From: Macrocystis pyrifera
Lineage: Eukaryota > Sar > Phaeophyceae > Laminariales > Laminariaceae
Direction: 5' to 3'
Assembly: GCA_031763025.1 (NCBI GenBank)
Contig: JASSKH010000029.1
Span: 620,001 to 684,000, forward strand
DNA length: 64,000 nucleotides
Shown: one piece after another, positions 13,501 to 25,795 of the stretch
How positions within the stretch are numbered: position 1 is the stretch's first letter
How the letters are laid out: each line of letters starts with the position of its first letter
Made by a program: the position numbers and the translations under genes
The notes under the pieces: generated by a model
What the model saw: the letters and a program-made list of their open reading frames with translations, nothing else
The model's database searches: none
What the model was told of the DNA's origin: nothing

Positions 13501-16500
13501 GTCCTATTTACCATGGCCCCCCGCCACAGTGACTTACTTACTTATAGCACAAATGACTCACTATTAACAGCACAAACGACTTACCAAGAGTACTAAAAGA
13601 GTACAGAGCTCAGACTCGAGTGGAAGGAACCTCACAAAAACGAGCAAAAGCTTTCACTCCTACAAACCGTTGCCTGTTTTCGTTTCGTACAACTTACTCT
13701 TTTTTTTTCGGTACCGTTCACAATTAATACTACGGGGGTCCATAGTTAATAGGACGTATGGTATACATAAAAACCTGTATATTTACCTATTTTTACCAAC
13801 AATATTTGGTCCTATTTACTATGGTCCCCCGAAATATCTGTGCTACGCGCGGGATGGACTTCTCGTCGGGGTGCAATTTCATTCCAATCTCGACAAAAAA
13901 TAAATAAAAAAAAAGTTTTTATGGGTTAGGAGTTGATGTACTCAGTCAGCTTTGTAATCTCGAGAGAAAAAAATAGGTGCTACTATTAATAATACGTATG
14001 ATACCCTTCCCGTGGCGTCAGGGGTTGTCTCTGTAGACCGGGAGACCGGTCATCTTTAATGCGTCGCAAGGTCTCCTTTTGCCTCGATAAACTACGGCAG
14101 TTTTAATATCGGGGGAGGTCAGCCGAAAGTTCAAAGGGGTCAAAAGGTTGACCCATGTATAGCACAAAATTATCGATAAGGGCAAAGTGGAAGCGCAAGC
14201 AACTTCAACACCAACTTCAACATCAGCTTCGACATCAACTTCAACCACACTGCCAACTTGAACAAATACGTGAATATTCAACTTCAGTTCCAAATTCGAC
14301 TTCGACATCAACCCCGACATCCACTTTGAGTTCAACTTCGACATTGACTTAAATCTCAACATCACTATCAACATCAAAGATAACCTCAACACCACCGTCA
14401 ACCATGGCAACATCAAACGGTGCTAAAGAGCCTCCGGCACAAATGCCGCAGATAAATGCTAACCTAAACAAAAAGGCGAAAATTCAACTTCAATCAAAAA
14501 TCAAACTTCAACAGCAACTTCAATTCAACGACAACTTCAACATCAACTCCAACATCAATATCATCTTTCAACACCACCAACAACATCCATGGCAGGATCA
14601 ACTTCAAGTGCTGCGCCAGAGAGCTTCTGGGAAAGTCCCGCAGATAATCCCTCCCTCGCTCGCAAACGAGTAGCAGTAACCGTCACCATCGGCGACAGCA
14701 TCGGCACCCACGTCAATAGCAAAGGCGACTTATACATCAGTGCAAAAGGCAAGAATGAAAAAAATATACGTATCTGATACCCGGCAACTACACTAAAGCT
14801 ACGGTAAATCGAAGCCGATTTGAGGTAAAAGAAAGAACGAACAAACACAAACAACACCGCCGCAAAAAAGAGCGAGGGAAAAAAAAAAAAAAACGACAAA
14901 AATACTACCCTTTCTGGTACAGTAGGTATAAAACAAGGCAAAGCATGCCAGGCACGCACAAAAAAACGGAATAAAAACGAACACAAACACACACCAATCC
15001 AAACCGAACCGAGCTGAATTGAACCAAACCTAAACGAAACGAAAACGATGCCGGGCAAAACCAAAACACGAGAACCCTCAAATCAGGCAAATATTGCACC
15101 ATATACCAGGTACGAAGTACACACGTAGCAAGCAAAGACGAGTTTGGACACGAAAAAAATATATATATTTTCTTCCTCCAACAGCTGAGTTTTTTTTTTT
15201 TTTGTTTTGGTGCCTGGTACCTGGTATTTTTTTTTCAGTTACAAATACGTCAGCTGTGAGTTCGACCGATGGAGTGGTTGATACACGTATAAATAAGGGG
15301 ACGAGGCCTCGCCTGATGCCTGTCGGCCGCCAGCTGCGAGTGCGCGAGGAGGTTGTGCAGGTAGTGCTCAGCGGTTCCCGCCGAAGTTCCCGAGGCCTGG
15401 AGCTCCGCGATCGTCTCCAACAGCCAAGCCCTGCCGAAAAGAAAGGAAAAAACAAGATGAAACAAAAGTTAGCGGCCACCTGACACTTGCCGGCATCACA
15501 CCCAAAATCAAGGGGAAGGAAGAATACGTCAGTTTCACGACCTACGTATGTACCTGGTATACACTTGTGAACAGACGCGCCCCCCACGACGAAAACACAT
15601 ATTATGTAATGATCCGACCTGGTGTATAGATGAAAATACATATTATGTGATGATCCGACCTGGTGTAGGTACCTGGCGCGTAGCGGCGGCATGTAGAAGT
15701 ACTTATAGATATCTCACTCTCTGAGCGTGCTCGGTTGGTACATCCCTGGCCTCTCAGAGCTCCCACTTAGAAAATGGCCTCCTTTCGTTACTTGCCGGGC
15801 CTTTCCAGCGGTTCATTGTTCTCTCCATTTCTCTTGGCACTTTCTGTCCTTCTTTCTTCTTTTTCTTCTTTCGTTTCGTGCGCGTGCGCATACTCCGAGC
15901 GCGGCGCCGCGGGCGAACCCGGCACCGTCGCGGGTGTCAGCGGATACATACATACATACCTGGTGCATACGTAGCTCTGCGTAGGCTCTAGACCTCTGCA
16001 AACAGAGCCCCCACATCGTGGTCGTGGCTCGTACATATTGCGGGAGACCACAGCAGTAGCTGCTGTAGAACCCACGATTCGCCCAAAAAAACTCTTACCG
16101 CTCTGACCGTCAGAATAAAAACGTTTGCTATCGGTCTCAAATTTCAAATGGGTGTTATGTATTCGGTCAGACATAGTATTGCGGGGGACCATACTAAATT
16201 AGGACCAAATATTGTCAACAAAGATAGGCAAACACAGAAGGTTTTTGTATGTACCGTAGGCTCCATTTACTATGGCCCCCCGTAATAGACACAATTGACG
16301 CAGTAGACACAGTAGACACAGTAGACACAATAGACACAGTAGGCACAGTAGACACAGTAGACAGTTCAAACACATGTCACGACTAATGCTGCTGTACTCG
16401 CGTCACACCCGCCGCTACACCTGCGGGTGGAGGACGACAACATACCTGCCTGCCACGCCACAGCATACGGCAGCAGGCACAGCAGTAGACATCACACACA

Positions 16501-17992
16501 CACGCGCGTCACCACATCCCGAGTGCACCGAAACTGTACCCGTGTCACAAGGCGCACCGCACTACACCCGAGGGCGGAAGACGACAGCACGAGCGGCGAG
16601 CAAACCGCAACAACGCAGCAGTAAGCACAGTAAGACGGCGCACAGTAGACAGTAGAAGCCGAACACAAGTCACCACCACTACTAACGCACCTGTGTCACG
16701 CGCGACACCATACCTGAGGGCAGAAGACGACAGCATCTCCGCCGAACACGCCTGCGGGACACAGAGACCCCCGAACGGTACACTCCCTCTCCGGGGTAGC
16801 AGCGAAATGCTCCCTGCCAACCAGCACCAAGAATCCGAAAAAGAGGGGGAGGCACGAGGGGAAGGGGGGGGTTAGGGAAGGGGCTGGGGGCATCCGAGCG
16901 TCAATCTAGCCCAACCTAAAGCAGACCTAACGGTGACCATACCCAACGGTAAGCAAACTCAACGGTAATCGAACCCGACGGAAATATAACTCAACGGTGA
17001 TCAAACCCAGCGGTATGCAAACCTGACGGTAAGCAACGCAACGGAACTCAAACCTAACGGGAGACATATCCAACGATACGTAAAGTCAACGGAAAAAAGT
17101 CGAACAGAAACAAAATCCAACGCAAAGCTTAGCTAACGGTAATGAAAAGCAATGGTCAGCAATCGCAGATATGCTAACCTTAAGTTAACCAAACCCATCG
17201 GTGAGCAAACTCAACGGCATTCACACCCAACGGCAACCAAACCCAAGGGAAATCGAACCCAACGGTAATCAAACCCAACGGGAATCAAGTCCAACTAAAA
17301 TTGAACCACACCTTACGCCAACTTAACTGCAACCAAACCCGACGATAAACAAACTCAACGGTAAACGAACTTAAATGCAATCGAAAACCAACGGCAACCA
17401 AACTCAACGGAGATCAAACCCAACGGTAAATAGTAAACCCAGCAAGAAACAAAAAAAACCCAAACAATCGTCTAACCCAACGTTCAAGCAAAAACCAAAA
17501 TCAGCGTCGAGCTATAACCCCAGCGGTAGGCTAACCCGGCGTCAATGTCGAGTAAACCCCAACATTTAAGCCCCTACGCAGGGAGCCAATTAACCCCTTT
17601 TCGAAACCCCTCTACTGACCGTAAGTAGCGACCAGGTCAAAGACAACCTTGGTGTTATAGCCCTTTGAGGGAAAACTGCCGTCAGTCCCGTTTCGGGGAA
17701 AAACTATTCAAGAACTTGACTTGTTCGTCACTCAAAACGGGACCGCAGTATGCGCACCATTTTACATTTTACGGGGGACCTACAGTAAATAGGACCCACG
17801 GTACGCACAAAAACCAATATATTTACCTGTTTTCACTAGCAACGTTGGGTCCTACTTACTACCTGGTATGGCCCCCCGCAATAGTAAAATGGTTCAACAA
17901 CCGTCTGCGAGCACGGGCAGGGAAGGATCATGTTGCGCCCGTACAGTTATGCCCCCATCGCATCGCTAAATCGGACACCGACCATTGTACCA

Positions 17993-18029
<37 letters not shown>

Positions 18030-18357
18030 ATGACGCGGTGGCCACAATGGTTGTTGTAACCGTCAGCTTCGACCATCAACTTTCCCCCGCTGAGAAGTCG
18101 TTGGAGTGGTTAATCGACCCCTTCTTAGCGCTGCGGTGTACATGTACCTACACATGACTCTAATTCCAAGCGGTCTGTCCTCGCAACGGAAGTGCAGTCT
18201 TAAACGCCGAAAGGGAGTGACAACCCCGTTTCAACAGCACCCGGTTTTTTTTGCGAGATAAACTGTACCCGGTAGCTGGTAGCCGGTAGAAAAAAAAATA
18301 GTGCGGGGTCGGTCATGTGTAATGCTTGTTGTACGAGTAAAATCGTCTAGGCAAGGA

Positions 18358-18428
<71 letters not shown>

Positions 18429-20329
18429 GGGGGCGTACTCATTTGTTGCTGTTGCTGGCCTTAGCCAATTGACTATTGGCCCCGCATCCCTTTCGAGACG
18501 GACCACCGCTACTACTCCTAACACGCGACACCTCCACCAGTCGAGCGCTCAACACGCTGCTTCCACATAATAAATAGAAACCTCGTGCTGATCTAGTAAT
18601 CTCTTTTCCTCTTTTGCCGCCTGTGGCCACCGTCTACAGACAAGGGGAACGCAATGCAATCAGGCCGAAACACCTACTTTGGTATGTACCAGGCATACTA
18701 TCATTGCTCCATGGGCCCAAGGATCGACACGACCAATGCGGCTACCACCCGCGAACCACGCGAAGCATTTTGGTGTCCAACCCCCCTTCCCCCCGTGACC
18801 TCGCCGAACACCTTACGGCGCTTCGCGCTTGGTGCAAGCAATGCCTGCCGGGTCGGTGAAAAACCGACGTGCTCCGTCCCGGCATTGTAGGGATGCGAGG
18901 GTCAATGGTCATATGACTACGGCCATGCATGATAATGAGTACCCCCCCCCCCCCCCCCCCGAGGGTCTATGATCAAACGACTACGGCCATGCATGAGATC
19001 GAGTACACCCCCCCCCCCCCCCCCGCCAAGGTAACGCAGAAAAACTAGCAACAAAACCCCAAACTGAATAGTTGAGATTACACCCCCCCCCCCCCCCCCC
19101 CCCGAGTTTGTCAATCTCCTTTTGGACGCTGATGTTACCCTCTCCTACAGTAGGACTGCCTTCCCGTTGTGTGCAGGGACAAAACACTTAGATTCGCATT
19201 TTGGTTTCTCGACAGCCCAGCCAAGCCCAGCCCAGCAGCGCCGTACTGTAATACAAGGGTAAGCTAGAAGACGAGGGGGGTTATAATTCCCGGCCATGGC
19301 GATAATTTTTTTTCTTAATAGTTACTATTTTTTTTTAATCACACGCACCTCGGCCAGGTAATCTACAGATCATCGGTTCCCACAGTTCACGATCTAGAAC
19401 CTTCAGGGCAGATCTGCTACTGATCTGTATGATCTGTATGATCTATCTAGAGCTTGCGTTGCCTGGTGGGAGCTGTATATACAACCTCCGTGGTCTCTTG
19501 CGGGGGACCTAGTGAACATGACCTACGGTACACACAAAACCCTATATGTTTCCCTATTTTTATCAACAATTTTTGGTCCTGTTTACTACGGTCCTGGGTT
19601 GGATCTGTACGATATTATAGGAAGGTCCTGCACAGCCTCTCGTGACGGCTGCACAGGATCTATTACGGGGGTCCATAGTTAATAGGACCTATGGTATACA
19701 TAAAAACCTATATGTTTACCTATTTTTAGTATCAATATTTGGTTCTATTTACTATGGTCCCCCGTAATAGATGATCTGTACGATCTGTCTGTAGATGATC
19801 TGTATGATCCGTCTGTAGATGATCTGTAGGATCCGTCTGTAGATGATCTGTATGACCCGACCCGTCTGTAGATGATCTGTATGACCCGACCCGTCTGTAG
19901 ATGATCTGTATGACCCGACCCGTCTGTAGATGATCTGTATGAACCGACCGGTCTGTAGATGATCTGTATGACCCGACCCGTCTGTAGATGATCTGTATGA
20001 CCCGACCCGTCTGTAGATGATCTGTATGACCCGACCCGTCTGTAGATGATCTGTATGATACGTCTGTAGATGATCTCTATGATCCGTCTGTAGATGATCT
20101 CTCTGATCTGTCTGACCGCCGCGCGTGTGTGTGTGTAAAGCATTTTTTGAGGCGCGGTGACGTACCGGCGAGACAGTGGTGGGTCTCCATCACCGGCTGC
20201 ACCGACTCGTCGAAAAGGATCACCTGCATACGAGACGACAAAAACAGAGCATGAAGCAGAAAAAATAAAAATAAAAAAAATGAGGAAATAATTCATACGC
20301 GAAGGCGACATAGCAGGAACGGGAGGGAA

Positions 20330-20372
<43 letters not shown>

Positions 20373-22778
20373 GGAGGAGTGGAGGGAGGCAGGCAGGGAG
20401 GGAGGGAGGGAGGGAGGCGTTGCAAATGGGACCTCTAAAAAAAAAAACTTATTCACAGACAAATCGCGGCGGACTATGATACGCACGTACTGGAGGTTTT
20501 CACGGGGTATGTAAGGCATTTTTACCCCACCCCGGAAAAAAAAAACCATGGCGGCCGAAACGCCAGTCTCCACCAATGAGACAGGTGGTGATGCACTTTT
20601 TTTTTCGAAGGGGGCCGTTGTAAATGGGGCCTCTAAAAAAATATACCACATGATATGACGGAAAATTCCCGGCGGGCTTAAGATATGATATATATATATG
20701 TACCTGGTATTAATAGTAGGTTTTCAAGGGTTATGGAAGGCTGCATTTACCCCACCCCCGGGGGCAGCGCCTGCATTTCACAGCACTATTGTCTGCATTC
20801 GGCACGATAGCCCATGAGTAGAGCGTGGTTCCTTCTTGTGTGAGAGAGGCAGCAACGCCATCCTAGCAAAGAGAGGGGGTATGGGGATATAATACCTCAG
20901 CATCATAGAGTTGGACCATGAGGTTCTGTTGTGATACGAGGCGTTATGATACGAGGCATCCAACGAAAGGCACCCAGCGCTTTACTTTGAGTTCTCGACA
21001 CTACGACATGTTTACGCAGGGTCGTGAACCGAAAACGGAACGCCTTTTTTGGAGGCCGTTGTTTTTCGGTTTTTCCCGACCGATCGATAACCGACGTTTC
21101 GTTTTTTTTTGTGTGTGTTAGCGGAAAAAAATCGACCGAAACCGACCGACTTTTCGGTGAAAAACGGAAAAACCTACCGAGCCATTGTTCGCTCTCGGTT
21201 CACAACCATTGTGCACACGAGGTTGTAATTGATACTCCTAAGGAGGAATGCAATAATACCGCCCGTACTCTACGTATGAAAACCTGTTATTCGAAAAACC
21301 GGTACAACCCATTTCGTGCTGTCATACAACAGCACAGCAGCAGTTAGCCTCCTACTACCCTGGGGTATATTACTACCGGGGACCACAGTAAATAGGACCA
21401 AACATTGTTATTACGGGGGTCCATAGTTGATAGGACCTACGGTATACATAAAAACCTAAATATTCACGTGTTTTTACTAACAAAACTTGGTCCCGTTAAC
21501 TATGGACCCCCGTAATAGTAAAACAACGGAAACGCATAGGTTTTTGTGTGTACCCCAGGTCCTATCTAACCCCTTTAGTACCGCAGTCCCGATTTGGGGA
21601 CAAACCAGTCTAATTCCAAGCGATTTGTCCCCAAAACGGGACTCCAGTTCTGAAAGGGTTAGTATGGTCCCATCGTAACGTACAGGTTTTTACGTTAACC
21701 TTCTAGTACTGCAGTCCCGTTCAGGGGAGAAATCAGTAAAATGCTGAGTAATTTGTCCCCCAATACGGGACTGCGGTACAAAAAGGGTCAAGGTGATGCG
21801 GGGCAGTGTTGGACTATGTAATGGTGATGGGATAGCCGTAGTACCGAAGCACCGTGACACCCGAAAAGTATTCCCTGCGCTCTGAGGTTTCCTTCGCAGT
21901 ACAACGGTTTAGGATAGCCCGGTAGGAGAGGAGTAGACGAGCGCCAGAGGAACGTTCCTCGGACAAGTGCCTTCGCCCATCCAGCGGAGAAAAAGAGGAG
22001 GGGAGCAGAGTCGGCCCGATGCCTCGAATCAAGCCCGTATCGAATCGTTCCCAACAGCTGGAGAGCAGAGTGGGCTTGATGCCTCGAGTCAAGCCCCCTA
22101 CCGAATCACTCCCAGCAGCTGCCGTCCATCGCTCATCACGAAGAGGACTAACACAACACCACAACAAGAAGTCTCCTGAACAAGAGAAGCTGCTGCTGCC
22201 TTCCTATTACGGGGTTCCATAGTTAATAGGACCTATGGTATACATAAAAACCTATATATTTACCTATTTCTACTATTACGGGGGTCCATAGTTAACAGGA
22301 CCTATTGTATACACAAAAACCTATATATTTCCCTATTTTTACTAACAATATTTGGTCCCGTTAACTATGAACCCCCGTAATAACAATATTTGGTCCTATT
22401 TACTATGGTCTCCCGTAACAGCGCCAGTTCAGACAGTTTCTGCATTCCATTCCCTTACCACGATACTCGGGTGTTCTATTACGGGGGAACGTACAGTAGT
22501 AAATAGGACCAAATATTGCTAGTAAAAATAGGGAAACATATAGGTTTTTACGTATACTATAGGTTCTATTTACTATGGACCCCCGTAATAGTATATCAAC
22601 ACGCGTGAACACTCGTACCTTAGTCCACACCAGTGGAAAATACTCTGTTGAGCCCTCTCGGTGTTTCAGACGGGGGAGCATTGACTGTAAAAGGTGCCCA
22701 TTACGGCATCGGGCACCTCCCTGATTTCACAATGGTGCCCGAGTTACAATGGTTGAATGCGGACACGACCTGATGATC

Positions 22779-22821
<43 letters not shown>

Positions 22822-25742
22822 GCGCTCACGGTGCTACTAATAATAGTGGACGATTGCATCACGAACACCTGGTAGAAACAAAGCCGTAGTACTTGGCGTC
22901 ACACACGAGAGTACGACACACGAACATGGCGTCAGGCAACCTTCCTTCGCGTTGACGCAAGGGAACGTACCGCGATCACTCCTTGTGGTTCAAGTCTCGT
23001 AGGAACAGCAGGAACGGAGTAAACCCTGCGATACGGGGAAGCGATACTAATACAGCAGTAGCGCCTCAAATAATCGGACTTGCATCAACCATGTTTGAAC
23101 GTGTGGACTCTTACGTTGTTTTTGAACGCTCTTACACAACAAAATATATACATACACATAACATACATACCTATATACTTATTTCTCGTACGTAGGGTTC
23201 CTTCGTACAGTTCATACATCTCTCTCTCGGTACTACGACCATTTTTTCATCTCACAAGAAAAGAAGCAGCCTATACTTTCTACGCGTGTTTCCAGTACGT
23301 ACGTAGACTACCAGTACTGCTATACCAAGCGTACTTTTCTACCTGCACCTCCCGTTTGGCGTTTCGGGCACAAGCAACTTGGAAACTACAGCGTGAAGCG
23401 GATTCTTGTTTTCGCAGTAAAATATCAAAAGTACAACGAATGAAAACACTGCTGCGTTTTACGAGCACCAGGTGACAATTTACACCCGATAATTTGTACC
23501 AGCGGTTTTAAATTACACGTACACACTCACTATAACACCGTACCAGGTGCGGACCAAGCAAAACGCCTACTTACACGGCCTCCACAAACACAAAATAAAG
23601 GGCATGCCTTAACCGTCTTAGAACTGCAGTCTCAAGCCGGCGTCCCCGGTGGCGCTTGGTAGGTGGTCCGCGTGCCTGCTAAGATCAATTTCGTGGGTTC
23701 AAATCTCTCCGAGTGCATACTCGTGCGGACTTTTTCTTGCACACAAATTGATTTAAAGCGGAAAGCGCGAAGGCGTGAGTGAGCTACGGTACATTCGATG
23801 AAAGTCGACGAGCAGTGGGAATGATGCTGAATGAACCCTATGCGCGATAAAAATGAAGGCACGTACCGGGGGGGAGGACAGACGAACAGACGACACCTAC
23901 CTGTGACCACGGCTTGTCCAAGAGAAGACCGCTGAGGGTAAAACCTCCTACGCGTTAATTAAGCTGGAAAGCGAAAGTGATATTAAAAAAAACACAAACG
24001 AAAAAAAAAAAATCTCATTTTGGGCAAAAATACAACATCGATTTCAAGCAGTACGGGAGACCATAGTATATAGGACCAAATTCTGTCGGAAAAAATAAGG
24101 AAACATACAGGTTTTTGTGTGTATCGTAGGTCCTATTTACTATGGTCCCCCGTAATACTCTGTCCCCAAAACCGGACGGCCTACACTAAAAGGGTTAATG
24201 GGGCATGCCTGCGTGAGGTCGGAGATCTTACACGGGGAAAAAATGAAGTCGTAGATCCACCCCGCCCGACCGTAAATCTCCGAAAAAATGCCGGCCGTGT
24301 ATGCCTCCCCCCCGACCAGCGCACACAGCAGCAGTTGACACTTGTGTAAGTACAGAATAGTGCCGGTCCCTCTGTAGCGCCGGCATGCACCAGGCAACAA
24401 AACCGGCACTATAGCGGCAGCCGGCACTACTGTACTGTAATCCGCTCACATCACCCCACTGGTTACTCCCATCCGTGCCGTCCTAAATAGGTCAGTCAAC
24501 AATGATGTGTGTAACATTGATAGTAACATTAACCCCCTTGAGACTTCACAGGGGAAAATTGAGACAAAAAACTGAGCACTACAGCGAGAAGGCGACTGCG
24601 TGATTGGGGGGTGACACAAAATCGGTGCCCGAGTTACAATGAGTCGCACGGCGCGGGTCCAATATGGCCCTGCCCGGTCCGCTGGGTGCTCATTCCAGGT
24701 ACCGCCTACGATACATAGACGCAAAACGTGCGCCGTTAAGGGCGTGGGGCCGACTGTTCCACACTAAAACCTAGTAGTTTGGTGTTAGTCAGGGCATGTC
24801 AAGGCAACGCTACTGGCTGTCAAGGGGCAACGATATTACTACGGGGGACCATAGTACATAGGGCCAAATATTGTCAGAATAAATATGTAAATACATCGGT
24901 TTTAATATATGCCATAGGTCCTATTAACTATGGTCCCCCGTAATATCTGTCAAGCGGTGAAAGTGCCGTCTCCTGACATCTCTGGTTGGTGGCACCAGAG
25001 TTACCGACAATTGTTGTATCTCCCACAGCCAAAGGGGTAAACACGAACGTATCACTCTGTCCGTGAATGTAATTACCGCTTGCATATTAATACTGCATAA
25101 AAAATATCCTCATATTTGGGTGCAGCGTGGCATATATTGTTAATAAGAATAAAAGCCTTCCTAATATTAAGGAACAGAGCGGCACGAATCATATATACAG
25201 ACAGGACGTACGTACGGCACCAGCAGCACAAGCAACTCGCGTTTCACTCACTGCTGGGTTTAGGAGGGGATTGTTGTGATTGAAATTGCTTTCACACGTC
25301 GGATCGCAAGCCGAGGAGAAGCACGACGCGCGGGTACATATTATAGCATGCATTGCACTATCGTATGCTGCACGGTCAAGAGTCGAAAAGAAGACGGCCT
25401 GGCCCTTCTCTAGTGTCTTATCGCGATACTTGCCCCCCACAAAGGGGCCAATAGACCATACATTACCAGTGTACTGTATGTACTGCTGTACCAGTATACT
25501 GTGCTGTACCAGCATACTGCACTGTACTAGTGTACTGCTGTCGTAGCACTGTACCTTCGCGCACTCGTCGTAGTCTCCGATCTGTCCCGGATAGCCGGTG
25601 AGGGATTCCATGGCATAGAACGCGCGGAGGTCGAGGGCGCTTGAGGCGTCGTGAGCAACCGCGAGGCACTTGTCCATGGTCTAATGTTGACATTGTCGTT
25701 GGCATTGATATTGCCGGATACAGAGGGAGAGCGAGAGAGAGG

Positions 25743-25795
<53 letters not shown>

